Part shown: positions 20,781 to 30,620 of the stretch, in pieces | Position numbering within the stretch: position 1 is the stretch's first letter | Layout of the letters: each line of letters starts with the position of its first letter | Translations under genes and position numbers: made by a program | NCBI GenBank assembly: GCA_014860225.1 | Contig: JACZKE010000052.1 | Coordinates: 186,001-250,000 of the forward strand | Source of the DNA: Desulfuromonadales bacterium | Lineage (GTDB): Bacteria; Desulfobacterota; Desulfuromonadia; Desulfuromonadales; BM103 | DNA length: 64,000 nt | Direction of reading: 5' to 3' | Notes under the pieces: model-generated | What the model was told of the DNA's origin: nothing | Seen by the model: only the letters and a program-made list of their open reading frames with translations | Database searches by the model: none

Positions 20781-21482
20781 ATGTTATTGGGAGGCAGACA
20801 GCCTGATATCAAACAGGTCGCCGTTGTGACGCGCAACCTGCAATTCAATAAGCTTTTAAGTCGTATCCTTGCCGACTGGAAGTTCTTTACAGTTGCGGAT
20901 CTGTCAGCGGCAAATGTTATCATCGCCGAGCACGGACTTGGCTTGCCCGCGCACGACGCCCATGTAATCTGGTTGACTTCCATGCCGCTTCCGGTAGGAA
21001 GTTTCCTGATGGTCCCCATCTGCTTGACTCAGCTGTATCATTCGCTGGAAATCCACTTGTTCCCGATTCCCCGTCGCCATATCCGGGTTGCTATGGAAAC
21101 TGCCGTTGACCTGCAGCTTGATAACAACCGGTTTGCAGGTCAGCTGGTTTCTCTCTCTGGTCGTGGCGGGCGCATTGCATGCGCGCACGAAATACCGTGC
21201 GGCAAGATGCTGCATATTGAAGTAAAGCTGGCGGGAAGGTTTCTCAAAATTCAGTCAGAGGTCTTGTATTGCATACCTGCAGGAGATTCTTCGAGCAGAC
21301 TGCAACCTCACGTCGGGGTGCTCTTCAAGCCGTCCAATGACTATGACTTCGACATGTTCCGACGATTTATCGAAAAGATCTGTATCGAAAGAGCCTGTGC
21401 CAGAGAGGGCATTCTGTCAACCGACCTTTGCCTCACGTGGCTCGACGTGACGACCAATCCTTGGGTTGCAAAAGACGCATAG
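20781..21482 (+). CDS. two-domain protein with C-terminal PilZ domain
   Basis: 233 residues. The C-terminal half is PilZ-like, with RRHIRVAMETAVDL (RxxxR) and VSLSGRGG in the place of D/NxSxxG. The N-terminal ~95 residues have alternating beta/alpha structure resembling a degenerate receiver, without a recognisable phosphoacceptor Asp. The architecture mirrors the receiver-PilZ protein at 61989. Function in c-di-GMP signalling is inferred; the altered second motif leaves binding uncertain. Transcribed in the same direction as ttcA, 82 bases downstream. Confidence 0.65.
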   Translation: MLLGGRQPDIKQVAVVTRNLQFNKLLSRILADWKFFTVADLSAANVIIAEHGLGLPAHDAHVIWLTSMPLPVGSFLMVPICLTQLYHSLEIHLFPIPRRHIRVAMETAVDLQLDNNRFAGQLVSLSGRGGRIACAHEIPCGKMLHIEVKLAGRFLKIQSEVLYCIPAGDSSSRLQPHVGVLFKPSNDYDFDMFRRFIEKICIERACAREGILSTDLCLTWLDVTTNPWVAKDA

Positions 21483-21617
21483 TCCTTAACGCCGTTGATG
21501 CAGAGATGTTCTGCTTTGGTGTGCTTGACGATGGTTTTTTCTGTAAGAAAACGGCTAATGCTCCCGGCATCATCGTCAAATCAGGACGTGCTTGCTGCTC
21601 CCTCCATATAATTTTTT

Positions 21618-24600
21618 TCAAGCATTCTCAGTGTGTGTCAGGATGCGGTCAAAGATCTCTCGAATGGTCTGCGTTGTTCTAGCGTAATCTTCCAGGAATA
21701 AAGCTTCCGGGTGTCCGGAAATGTCCGGGTAGTCAAGGTGTCGGGCCAGTTTGGCGAGCGCTGCCGGATCGGCTGTCAATTCGTTAACAGACTGGTCATG
21801 CACCAGGCGCAACTTGTTTTCCAGACGTCGCAGGAATTTGTAACCGGCAGCCAAATCCTCATAGTCCTGGGCCGAAATCAGATTTTCGTTCTCCAGGATC
21901 AACAGGGCATCCATCGAGTTGCGGCAGCGTAGCGCGCGGTTTTCTTTGCCGTGAAGCAGCTGCAGATACTGGGCTATAAATTCAACGTCAACCATACCGC
22001 CGCGCCCGGTTTTGATGTTACGATGCCGGTTATCTTCCTTGCCGAGTTCCTTCTCCATACGCTGCCGCAAACGGTAGATTTCTTCCGCAAGATTGTCCGG
22101 CAGGGGACGCTCGTAGACGATCTCGGCAGTCAGGGCGTCAAAGTTAGCTGCCAGCTTTGCCGAGCCCGCCGCCACCCTGGCCTTTATCAATGCCTGACGT
22201 TCCCACGGCGCGGCAGAGCTTTTGTGATATTCACGATAGGCAGGCAGAGAAGACACCAGCGGGCCCTGATTGCCTGAAGGCCTCAGACGGGTGTCGATCT
22301 CGTAAACATGTCCTTCCTGGGTGCTCAAACTTAAAATCGAGATGATTCTCTGGGCCAGACGTACAAAATACTGTTGGTTGGTCTGGGGTCTGAACCGTTT
22401 CGGGTCGGTCCCTTCAACCGGCCTGGTTTCCCCCGCGCCCTCGTAAATAAAAATGATATCGAGATCGGAATGATAGTTCAATTCCATGCCGCCGAGTTTG
22501 CCCATGCCGACGATCGCGAATTCAGCTTCGTGGGATGCATTATTGTCATCCTGGCAAAACGGCAGACCGTAGCGTTCCAGCAACTCTTCTCGTGCCATGG
22601 CCAATGCCTGTTGCAGGCAGACATCGGCCAGCAATGAGAGTTGTCGGGTGGTTTGGCCCTGAGGTGTGTGGCCATGAATATCGTTGAGGGCAATCCGCAG
22701 AAACTCCTCATTTCGGAAGCGGCGCAGGGTATTGAGTTTGTCTTCGTAATGCGATGCGTTGCCAAGATGCCCTGACAGTTCTGCGGTAAGCTCCTCCGGT
22801 TCCTTGACATCCTGGGCATAGCTCCTCGAAACCAGCGAGTCGAGAACCTCCGGGTGTTGGATAAAGTTGCGTGCAAGGTACTGGCTGGTAGCAAAAAGGG
22901 ATGCCAGAATTTTGATGATTTCCGGGTTCTCCGCAAGCAGGGCGTAATAGGTACCGCGCGCCCGTTGACAAGTCTCCAGAAACTTTTCCATATTTGCCAG
23001 CGCCATCCGTGGATCGGGGCTGTGCAGCACTTCCTGGAAAAGCAATGGTGCGATTCGGTCAAGTTGCCGGCGAGCCCGTTCGGTCAGGTAACATTTGCTG
23101 CCGCCCTGACGCAGGACTTTCAGGCTCTCGTAGGCACTCTCCGGAGGACGAAAGCCTTTTTCTTCAAGAATGTCCATGCAGAGATCAGGGTCGGCGTTGG
23201 TGTCGAAAAGGAAGGCAACCTCGGGACTGATTTGTGACGGCAATTCTTCTTCACTCGTATAAAACAGGTCGCGGAAAACGGCTGTGACTTTTTCCCTGTG
23301 CTTCTGCAGATCGGCCATGAACTCGTCGGCTCGAGTGAAACCACAACGCCTGGCCAGGGCAGTGAGCTCTTGCGGTCGGGTCGGCAGGTTGTGCGTCTGT
23401 TGTTCGTGGACCATCTGGATACGATGTTCTGCAGTGCGCAGGAAGCGGTAGGCGGCAGTCAGGTTGTCTCTCTCTGCGGCGGTAATCAGCGCCTCAGCAC
23501 AGAGCAGTTGAAGGGCTCGTAGAGAATTGCGTTCCCGCAGGTGCGGATTCTTGCCGGCATTGATAAGCTGCAGGGCCTGAATGAAGAATTCGATTTCCCG
23601 GATACCTCCATACCCCAGCTTGAGATTCAGCTCGCCTTCTTTTTCGCGTGTCAGGCTGCGATCAATCTTTTGCTTCATCAGCTTGATGTCGTCGATCATG
23701 GCGTAATCAAGATGACGACGATAGATGAATGGCTCCAACCGTTTTAATAGCTGCTCGCCGAGTGCTTTTGATCCTGCCACTGGCCGGGCTTTGAGCATAG
23801 CTGAACGTTCCCAGCTTTGCCCCCAGCTCTCGTAATAAATCTCTGCGGCAGCAAGAGAGTTGGCCATTTCGCCTCGATTGCCTTCTGGGCGCAGACGCAG
23901 ATCAACGCGGAAGACGAAACCATCTTCGGTCGCCTGACCGATCGCTTTGGTAATCATTTCCGATAATTTGACGAAGTACTGGTGGAGCGAAATGCAATTG
24001 CGTTGGCCGCGAACAGGATCAGTGACCCCGGTTGTCTGGCCATGATCCGAGCTGTAAAAATAGATCAGGTCGATGTCCGAAGAAAAGTTCAGTTCACAAC
24101 CGCCGAACTTGCCCATGCCGAAAATGGTGAACTCAGCTTCCTCTGCCGGAGTTCCCTTCTCGGAATCAAGCAAGGGGACACCATAGTCAGACTGCAGCTG
24201 GATGCTGCAGACTTCGAACGCTCTTTGCAGGGTCGCAGCGGCTAAAGACGAGAGCTCATCCGTAACTTCTTCCAGTTCTGCCAGGCCGCATAGATCGCGA
24301 CCGCCGATGCGCAGCATCTCCTGGGCCTTATACGTGCGCAGGCCTTGCTTCAATGCAGCCATATCCGCATCGTCCGCGATCAGCCCGCGCAGTTCTGTAC
24401 ACATCTGCTCTTCGTTTTTTGTGATTTTGATCTGGTTTTTGCGGAACAGGCCAGCAAAAAAACTGGCTCGCCGGCAGAGAATGCCGGAGAGGAAGGGAGA
24501 GGCACCGAGTATCGTCAATAATTGGCCGGCAGAAGTCTGGTCGCAGAGAATAATCGGCAGATCCGTTTTGTCGACGGTTCCGCTCAGGCGTTCGAGGTTG

Positions 24601-24815
24601 TTGAGCGCCTGGTCCGGATCAGCAGTCGTCAACGCTTTTAGTGCAAGACCAGTGACAAGCTCTGGGTTTGCCAGAACTTTCTGTAGCAGAACCAGGTTGG
24701 TTGCGGTCTTTGCCGGTTCCGCAAAGCCTGCTTCGGCTGCAGTGACAGCAAGGGCCACTTCATTGCCGGCAGCAAGCTGCTCGTGCCAGGACGGGCTCTC
24801 TGCAAAAGTGGTCAA
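21618..24815 (-). CDS. glnE: bifunctional glutamine synthetase adenylyltransferase/deadenylase
   Basis: 1065 residues with two nucleotidyltransferase domains: the deadenylylase half has GGCELNFSSDIDL (~238-250) and the adenylylase half has GGMELNYHSDLDI (~775-788), both with the catalytic SDxDL acidic pair. Each is followed by a helical GlnD-PII-uridylyltransferase-like region. GlnE adjusts glutamine synthetase activity in response to PII and glutamine. The length is somewhat above the ~950 usual in E. coli. Start is TTG at 24815, six bases after the mtnA stop, so it is the last gene of the gatCAB-mtnA-glnE run. Confidence 0.95.
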   Translation of the reverse strand: MTTFAESPSWHEQLAAGNEVALAVTAAEAGFAEPAKTATNLVLLQKVLANPELVTGLALKALTTADPDQALNNLERLSGTVDKTDLPIILCDQTSAGQLLTILGASPFLSGILCRRASFFAGLFRKNQIKITKNEEQMCTELRGLIADDADMAALKQGLRTYKAQEMLRIGGRDLCGLAELEEVTDELSSLAAATLQRAFEVCSIQLQSDYGVPLLDSEKGTPAEEAEFTIFGMGKFGGCELNFSSDIDLIYFYSSDHGQTTGVTDPVRGQRNCISLHQYFVKLSEMITKAIGQATEDGFVFRVDLRLRPEGNRGEMANSLAAAEIYYESWGQSWERSAMLKARPVAGSKALGEQLLKRLEPFIYRRHLDYAMIDDIKLMKQKIDRSLTREKEGELNLKLGYGGIREIEFFIQALQLINAGKNPHLRERNSLRALQLLCAEALITAAERDNLTAAYRFLRTAEHRIQMVHEQQTHNLPTRPQELTALARRCGFTRADEFMADLQKHREKVTAVFRDLFYTSEEELPSQISPEVAFLFDTNADPDLCMDILEEKGFRPPESAYESLKVLRQGGSKCYLTERARRQLDRIAPLLFQEVLHSPDPRMALANMEKFLETCQRARGTYYALLAENPEIIKILASLFATSQYLARNFIQHPEVLDSLVSRSYAQDVKEPEELTAELSGHLGNASHYEDKLNTLRRFRNEEFLRIALNDIHGHTPQGQTTRQLSLLADVCLQQALAMAREELLERYGLPFCQDDNNASHEAEFAIVGMGKLGGMELNYHSDLDIIFIYEGAGETRPVEGTDPKRFRPQTNQQYFVRLAQRIISILSLSTQEGHVYEIDTRLRPSGNQGPLVSSLPAYREYHKSSAAPWERQALIKARVAAGSAKLAANFDALTAEIVYERPLPDNLAEEIYRLRQRMEKELGKEDNRHRNIKTGRGGMVDVEFIAQYLQLLHGKENRALRCRNSMDALLILENENLISAQDYEDLAAGYKFLRRLENKLRLVHDQSVNELTADPAALAKLARHLDYPDISGHPEALFLEDYARTTQTIREIFDRILTHTENA

Positions 24816-24820
24816 GTCGA

Positions 24821-25897
24821 TTACCCACCCTGGCGGACAAAGTCTGCCAGTTGTTCCGCGTAGTTGCCCCGGGCGACACCATGCTCCGTGATGATGGCGC
24901 TGACAAGCCGAGCCGGGGTAACGTCAAAGGCGGGGTTGAGTACGCCAATGCCGGTGGGGGCCAGTTGTTGCTCGCCGATATGAGTAACTTCGCGGATGTC
25001 GCGTTCTTCAATCGGGATCAGTGAGCCATCAGCGATCTGCAGGTCGATGGTTGAAATCGGTGCTGCAACATAGAAAGGTATATTATGCTCTTTGGCGAGG
25101 ACCGCGACGGTATATGTGCCGATCTTATTGGCAACATCGCCGTTGGCGGCGATACGGTCGGCGCCGACAATCACTGCATCGATCGCGCCTTTGGACATCA
25201 GATAGCCGGCCATGTTGTCGCAGATCAGCACTGTCTGGATACTGTCCTGCTGAAGCTCCCAGGCGGTCAATCGCGATCCCTGCAGGAAGGGACGGGTTTC
25301 ATCGGCAAACACGGAAACCTGCTTGCCAGCGGCCACCGCAGCCCGGATAACACCGAGGGCCGTTCCGTAGCCGCCTGTGGCCAGGGCACCGGCATTACAA
25401 TGGGTCAGGATGCGTACCTGGTCCGGCAGAAGTGCAGCGCCATGTCGTCCCATTTTCATGTTGATGCGGATGTCTTCTTCGTTGATGGCCATCGCCTCAT
25501 ACTCGAGTCCGATTTTCAGGTTGCCGACCGGCTGATCGGCGTTGGCATGCACCAGGCTTTTCATTCGTTGCAGGGCCCAGAAAAGGTTGACAGCCGTTGG
25601 CCGCGTCGCGGCGAGGACCTCGCAAACCTGATCAAATTCACTGATAAAATCGCTGTAGCTCTCCGCCTTGATGTCACGGGCACCGAAATAGGCTCCATAG
25701 GCGGCGGTAATGCCGATTGCCGGTGCGCCGCGGACCACCATGCTGCGAATCGCTTCAGCGACCTGCTGGTAATCGGTGTATTCGAGCCAAAGCTCTTCAG
25801 TGGGCAGACGACGCTGATCGATCAGGCGCATGACGCCGTCGCTATATTTGATCGGGCGGATGCCGCCGGCGTTGGGGAAAAAATCACAATTACTCAT
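24821..25897 (-). CDS. mtnA: S-methyl-5-thioribose-1-phosphate isomerase
   Basis: 358 residues, full length for MtnA. Signature blocks are present: [31 protein letters not shown] (catalytic Cys167) and [19 protein letters not shown] (catalytic Asp247). It converts methylthioribose-1-phosphate to the ribulose form in the methionine salvage pathway. In some anaerobes it works in the anaerobic MTA/5'-deoxyadenosine salvage shunt instead; no other salvage gene is in the window. Starts four bases after the gatB stop. Confidence 0.95.
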   Translation of the reverse strand: MSNCDFFPNAGGIRPIKYSDGVMRLIDQRRLPTEELWLEYTDYQQVAEAIRSMVVRGAPAIGITAAYGAYFGARDIKAESYSDFISEFDQVCEVLAATRPTAVNLFWALQRMKSLVHANADQPVGNLKIGLEYEAMAINEEDIRINMKMGRHGAALLPDQVRILTHCNAGALATGGYGTALGVIRAAVAAGKQVSVFADETRPFLQGSRLTAWELQQDSIQTVLICDNMAGYLMSKGAIDAVIVGADRIAANGDVANKIGTYTVAVLAKEHNIPFYVAAPISTIDLQIADGSLIPIEERDIREVTHIGEQQLAPTGIGVLNPAFDVTPARLVSAIITEHGVARGNYAEQLADFVRQGG

Positions 25898-25901
25898 TTT
25901 C

Positions 25902-27353
25902 TCAGTTTCCTGTAAGTTTCTTTTTCAAAAGTTGATTGACCATGCCGGGATTGGCTTTGCCCTGGCTGGCCTGCATGACCTTGCCGACAAAAAAACCGAT
26001 CAGTTTGTCCTTGCCGCCCAGATATTCAGCTACCTGGTCCGGGTTGGCGGCAATCACTTCATCGACAAGAACTTCAATCTCACCCGTATCAGTGACTTGT
26101 TTGAGGCCTTCCGCATTGATGATCTGGTCGGCAGTCTGACCGCTTTGCCACATCTTCTCGAAGACGGTTTTGGCAATTTTCCCGGAAATGGTGTTGTCGG
26201 CTATCCGTGCCATAAGGCCGTTGAGGAGCTGCGGTGAAACCGGTACATCGGCAATGCTTTCTCCGGTTTCCTTGAGCTTGCGCAGCACGTCACCCATGAT
26301 CCAGTTGGCGCAGGTCTTGGCGTCCTTGGCGAGCATGACGCAGGCATCGAAATAATCAGCCAGAGCACGGTCGGCGGCGAGAACTTCGGCATCATAGGCA
26401 GACAAACCCAGCTCTTCGACAAAGCGGGCGCGTTTTGCATCAGGCAGTTCGGGCAGCGTGGCTCGCACCTGTTCGATCCACTCTTGACTGATCACCAGCG
26501 GTACCAGGTCGGGGTCGGGAAAATAGCGGTAGTCGTGGGCTTCTTCTTTGCCTCGCATGGACTGGGTCATGCCGGTGTTGCTGTCAAAAAGCCGGGTTTC
26601 CTGGATGACCTTGCCGCCACCTTCGATCAGGTCGATCTGGCGCTCCACTTCGTATTCAATCGCCTGCTTGATAAAACGGAAAGAGTTGATGTTCTTCAAC
26701 TCCGCGCGAGTGCCAAACGCTTCCTGGCCGTAAGGCCGGACCGAGACGTTGGCATCACAGCGGAAACTGCCTTCTTCCAGGTTGCCATCGCAAACACCGA
26801 GATACACCACGATCTGGTGCAGTTTCTTAAGGTAGGCGATCGCTTCTTCAGATGAACGCATGTCGGGTTCCGAGACGATCTCCAGTAACGGCGTGCAGGC
26901 CCGGTTGAGGTCGACAAGCGAGCTGCCGGCGGCTTCAGGCTTGTCGCCATGTATCAACTTTCCGGCGTCCTCTTCCATGTGGGCGCGGGTGATGCCGATA
27001 CGCTTGCTGTCACCGCCTTCCAGTTCGATGTCGAGCCAGCCATGTTCACAGACCGGCAACTCAAATTGGGAGATCTGGTAGCCCTTTGGCAGGTCCGGGT
27101 AAAAGTAGTTCTTGCGCGCGAAGATAGAACGTGGAGCAATCCGGCAGTTGGTCGCCAGCCCGGTCTTGATAGCGAATTCCACCGCCTTCCGGTTAAGGAC
27201 CGGTAGTGCACCCGGCAGACCCAGGCAGACCGGACAGGTCTGTGAGTTAGGCGTCTGGCCGAATTCTGTTGAGCAGCTGCAAAAGATTTTAGTGTTGGTG
27301 GTCAGTTGAACATGAACTTCCAGACCGATAACAGTTTCGTAACGTTGAATCAT
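25902..27353 (-). CDS. gatB: Asp/Glu-tRNA amidotransferase subunit B
   Basis: 483 residues, full length. The N-terminal cradle domain begins [13 protein letters not shown] and contains [15 protein letters not shown]; the C-terminal YqeY-like tail domain ends in [11 protein letters not shown]. GatB phosphorylates and binds mischarged Glu-tRNA(Gln) or Asp-tRNA(Asn) for transamidation. It lies 80 bases after gatA and four bases ahead of mtnA. Confidence 0.96.
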   Translation of the reverse strand: MIQRYETVIGLEVHVQLTTNTKIFCSCSTEFGQTPNSQTCPVCLGLPGALPVLNRKAVEFAIKTGLATNCRIAPRSIFARKNYFYPDLPKGYQISQFELPVCEHGWLDIELEGGDSKRIGITRAHMEEDAGKLIHGDKPEAAGSSLVDLNRACTPLLEIVSEPDMRSSEEAIAYLKKLHQIVVYLGVCDGNLEEGSFRCDANVSVRPYGQEAFGTRAELKNINSFRFIKQAIEYEVERQIDLIEGGGKVIQETRLFDSNTGMTQSMRGKEEAHDYRYFPDPDLVPLVISQEWIEQVRATLPELPDAKRARFVEELGLSAYDAEVLAADRALADYFDACVMLAKDAKTCANWIMGDVLRKLKETGESIADVPVSPQLLNGLMARIADNTISGKIAKTVFEKMWQSGQTADQIINAEGLKQVTDTGEIEVLVDEVIAANPDQVAEYLGGKDKLIGFFVGKVMQASQGKANPGMVNQLLKKKLTGN

Positions 27354-27433
27354 TGATTAATCCTCTTGCCAGGATTCCAAGGTACAAAGAAACATAATTT
27401 CACCTTACTTCTGACCTGGAGCCTTTGCGGCGA

Positions 27434-28891
27434 TTAAAAGTCAGGTTTCCGTTTGTGCCATTCCGTTGCCTGCTCAAAGGCATGGGCCGTACGCAGGAGG
27501 GTCATCTCATCGAAAGGTTTGCCAATCAGCTGCAGGCCGATAGGCAGGTTGTTCGCAGAGAAGCCGCACGGCAGGCTTATTGCACAGGTGCCCGCCAGAT
27601 TGGCCGGTATCGTATAAATGTCGGACAGGTACATCTGCAGGGGGTCATTCAGCTTCTCTCCCAACGCAAAAGCCGGGGTCGGTGCCACCGGTGTCAGCAG
27701 GGTGTCGACCTTTTCGAATGCATCCAGAAAATCCTGGCGAATCAGGGTCCTGACTTTCTGTGCCTTTAGATAATAGGCATCGTAGTATCCCGAAGACAGA
27801 GCGTAGGTGCCGAGCATGATGCGACGCTTGACTTCTGCACCGAAGCCGGCTGCCCGGCTCTGCATGTACATATCGATCAGATTTTCAGCGTTGTCGGCGC
27901 GCAGGCCGTAACGGACGCCGTCGTAACGGGCCAGATTGCTCGAGGCCTCGGCGGTGGCGATCAGGTAGTAGCAGGCTACGGCATAGGCGGTGTGCGGCAG
28001 GCTGACTTCGACAACCTCGGCACCGAGGTCGCGGTATGTCGCTGTTGCCTGCTCAACGGCCTTGCGCACATCGTTATCCAACCCTTCAATGAAATATTCC
28101 TGTGGCAAGCCGATTCTCAGTCCTTTTAGATCGCCGGTCAGGCCAGCCTGGTAATCGGGGACCGGCGTATTCACCGATGTCGAATCTGCCGGGTCATGGC
28201 CGGCAATCGCCTGCAGCAGGAGTGCACAGTCGCGGACATTCCGGGTGATCGGGCCGACCTGGTCCAGGGATGAGGCATAGGCGACTACTCCGTAACGGGA
28301 GACGCGGCCATAGGTCGGCTTCATCCCAACCACGCTGCAATGTGAGGCTGGCTGCCGGATTGAGCCGCCAGTGTCAGTACCCAGTGCTGCAACCGCCTGG
28401 CGGGCCGCGACGCAAGCAGCGCTGCCGCCTGAAGAGCCACCTGGGACATGTTTGAGGTTCCATGGATTGTGGACAGCGCCAAAAGCGCTGTTCTCGTTGG
28501 AACTGCCCATGGCAAACTCGTCCATATTCAGCTTGCCGATGATGACGGCTTTTTGCTCCTTGATGCGGGAGATTACCGTGGCGTCATAAGGCGATATGTA
28601 GTTTCCCAAGATGCGTGAAGCACAAGTGGTTCGCAGGCCGGCGGTGTTGAAAATGTCTTTAACCGCAATCGGCAGACCTGTCAATGGCGTAACTTCACCA
28701 ATTGCGAGCGCCTGGTCGGCGGCCTGTGCTTCGGCAATGGCTGTGTCGCTGCAGACCGTAATGAAGGCGTTGACTGCCGGGTTGGTGGCCGCGATGCGAC
28801 TCAGGTAGGCATTGGTCACCTCAACTGCCGAGAGTTCCCGATTGTCGAGCCTGGCGCGTAATTCTGCCAGGGTCAGGTCATAAATCGTCAT
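27434..28891 (-). CDS. gatA: Asp/Glu-tRNA amidotransferase subunit A
   Basis: 485 residues. The amidase-signature Ser-cisSer-Lys triad is complete: Lys78 in IAVKDIF, Ser153 in GGSSGGSAA and Ser177 in TDTGGSIRQ. It releases ammonia from glutamine for the GatCAB transamidation reaction. Starts about 30 bases after gatC. Confidence 0.97.
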   Translation of the reverse strand: MTIYDLTLAELRARLDNRELSAVEVTNAYLSRIAATNPAVNAFITVCSDTAIAEAQAADQALAIGEVTPLTGLPIAVKDIFNTAGLRTTCASRILGNYISPYDATVISRIKEQKAVIIGKLNMDEFAMGSSNENSAFGAVHNPWNLKHVPGGSSGGSAACVAARQAVAALGTDTGGSIRQPASHCSVVGMKPTYGRVSRYGVVAYASSLDQVGPITRNVRDCALLLQAIAGHDPADSTSVNTPVPDYQAGLTGDLKGLRIGLPQEYFIEGLDNDVRKAVEQATATYRDLGAEVVEVSLPHTAYAVACYYLIATAEASSNLARYDGVRYGLRADNAENLIDMYMQSRAAGFGAEVKRRIMLGTYALSSGYYDAYYLKAQKVRTLIRQDFLDAFEKVDTLLTPVAPTPAFALGEKLNDPLQMYLSDIYTIPANLAGTCAISLPCGFSANNLPIGLQLIGKPFDEMTLLRTAHAFEQATEWHKRKPDF

Positions 28892-28921
28892 AATTAGAGT
28901 TGTCCGTGCAAAAGTAAAAGT

Positions 28922-29209
28922 TTATTCGATGATCCGTGGGACCCGGAACGCGCTGTCTGCCCTATCTGGGGCGTTGCTCAAAGCTTGCTCAGGTGTAAAT
29001 CCGGGTCTGATTTCGTCCGGCCGAAAGGCATTCTCCATGGGGACGGCATGCGCGGTTGGAACGATACCCTCAGTATCGAGAGTTTTTAGCTGTTCCACAT
29101 AGTCGAGGATCGCGTCCATCTCGTCGGTAAGAGAGTCGAGCTCTGCTTCGCTCAAAGCCAGGCGAGCGAGACGACTGACATGCTCGACTTCAGCACGAGT
29201 AATTTTCAT
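28922..29209 (-). CDS. gatC: Asp/Glu-tRNA amidotransferase subunit C
   Basis: 95 residues from the ATG at 29209, which has a GGAGG Shine-Dalgarno nine bases upstream. A TTG at 29227 would put that site inside the gene and is rejected. The sequence is typical GatC: VEHVSRLARLALSE at the start, LDTEGIVPTAHAVP in the middle and FRVPRIIE at the end. GatC stabilises the GatA-GatB interface. It is the first gene of the run. Confidence 0.95.
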   Translation of the reverse strand: MKITRAEVEHVSRLARLALSEAELDSLTDEMDAILDYVEQLKTLDTEGIVPTAHAVPMENAFRPDEIRPGFTPEQALSNAPDRADSAFRVPRIIE

Positions 29210-29486
29210 TTCCAGGTAAACCTCCAAGGCTTGATCTCGTCTAAATTATTAATAAGATAATTAGCACGGGCTCCCATTGCATGGCAAGCAGGAGAAGTTG
29301 CCATGCTGCCGACTTACTAGAAAGATTGTGCTGCTGGATGGAAATTGGTGATATACTGCAAAATCGTGATAAAATTTTTGTCAAAGACAAAGAGTTCTGG
29401 AAAGTAAAGAAAAGTAACTTGATATGATGCCACTAAGTCGAAGGTGTCTCTATCTCACAACGGATTAAGGAAAGGGAGAAAGTGTT

Positions 29487-30158
29487 ATGCTCAAAATTGC
29501 AACGAAAATTTCGGTACTGTTGATCGTTTCCATGATGCTTTGGGGGTGTGCTCAACCGCAAACTAAAACTACGAAAGGGGCCATGTATGGCACGGGCATC
29601 GGCGCGGCTCTCGGTGCCGGTCTGGGCCAGGTGATCGGCGGCGACACCGAGTCAACCCTGATCGGAGCCGGAATCGGTGGCGTGCTCGGTGGCGTGGCCG
29701 GGGGCAGTATCGGTCGTTATATGGACAACCAGGAGAATGCTTTGCAGCAACAGTTTGCATCGTCTGATGCGGTCAATGTCCAGCGTAATGCTGATGTGCT
29801 GGCGGTCACCTTCAAGTCGGACGTACTGTTCGACGTAGACTCGGCAACGATCAAGCCGGGAGGCTATACGGAAATCAACCGCGTCGCCCAGGTGCTGACG
29901 CAATATCCGCAAACTGATATCCTGATTTCCGGACACACCGACAGCACTGGGGCGGAGGCTTACAATCAGGATCTATCGGAACGACGGGCCATGAGTGTAA
30001 AGAATGCTCTGGCCAATCAGGGTGTCGCTGAGATGCGCTTGCGGACGCTCGGCTTTGGCGAGACTCAACCGATAGCGGATAATTCCACGCCAGCAGGACG
30101 TCAATTGAATCGACGGGTAGTGGTTACCATTGTGCCGCAACAGGGGGGCAACTACTGA
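29487..30158 (+). CDS. OmpA-family lipoprotein with glycine-zipper
   Basis: 223 residues. A lipoprotein signal ends in LWGC (Cys21). A glycine-rich zipper follows (residues ~32-75: GTGIGAALGAGLG and related units), then an OmpA-like peptidoglycan-binding domain (~105-215) with ISGHTDSTG and NQDLSERRA motifs. It is probably attached to the outer membrane and bound to peptidoglycan, in the YiaD style. A strong AAAGGGAG ribosome-binding site precedes it and a strong terminator follows. It stands alone. Confidence 0.9.
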   Translation: MLKIATKISVLLIVSMMLWGCAQPQTKTTKGAMYGTGIGAALGAGLGQVIGGDTESTLIGAGIGGVLGGVAGGSIGRYMDNQENALQQQFASSDAVNVQRNADVLAVTFKSDVLFDVDSATIKPGGYTEINRVAQVLTQYPQTDILISGHTDSTGAEAYNQDLSERRAMSVKNALANQGVAEMRLRTLGFGETQPIADNSTPAGRQLNRRVVVTIVPQQGGNY

Positions 30159-30191
30159 TTTCCCCTTAACCTCGTTCATCTAGTATTCAAT

Positions 30192-30224
30192 AAAAAGGCG
30201 CCTCCTGTGTGGAGGCGCCTTTTT
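30192..30224. terminator. bidirectional terminator
   Basis: Perfect 14-base stem (30192-30205 with 30211-30224), flanked by A-run and T-run on opposite sides. It serves the plus-strand OmpA lipoprotein gene and the minus-strand tatA gene, which converge here. Confidence 0.95.
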
Positions 30225-30257
30225 ATCATTCTATTGCAGACAAGCCACAGGTCAAGT

Positions 30258-30455
30258 CTACTTGTCTTGACTGTTGTTGTCGATCTTATCCGTGTCCTTC
30301 TCGGTTTTCTCCTCGTCGCCTTCCTTGACACCGTCCTTGAAATTACGCAGACCCTTGCCCAAGGCGCCACCTACCTGCGGCAACTTGCCGGCTCCGAAAA
30401 TAATCATGACCAGTACCAGAATAATGATCAGCTCTGTTGTGCCCAGTCCGAACAT
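30258..30455 (-). CDS. tatA: twin-arginine translocase subunit TatA/TatE
   Basis: 65 residues: one N-terminal membrane helix (ELIIILVLVMIIF), the FGAGKLP hinge, an amphipathic helix and a charged, Lys/Asp-rich tail. This is the canonical TatA/E plan, which forms the pore for folded proteins with twin-arginine signals. TatB and TatC genes are not in the window. AAGGAG Shine-Dalgarno nine bases before the ATG. Confidence 0.93.
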   Translation of the reverse strand: MFGLGTTELIIILVLVMIIFGAGKLPQVGGALGKGLRNFKDGVKEGDEEKTEKDTDKIDNNSQDK

Positions 30456-30568
30456 GGCGGCGACTCCTTTAAAAGTTTGTGTGAGTACTCATCATAGTCA
30501 TATCGTGGGAAAAATCAACTGATTTGCACTTTAGCCCGGGCAACAGGTGCCCGCAAGAAAAGAAAAAA

Positions 30569-30596
30569 ACGGGAACCGGCAGCAGCCGGTCCCCGT
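30569..30596 (-). terminator. terminator of the octahaem cytochrome gene
   Basis: GC-rich imperfect stem of about 12 bases with an AGCA loop. On the minus strand a run of seven Ts follows. Lies 24 bases after the stop codon at 30621. Confidence 0.9.
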
Positions 30597-30620
30597 AATG
30601 TCTAGACAAACTCAGGAAAC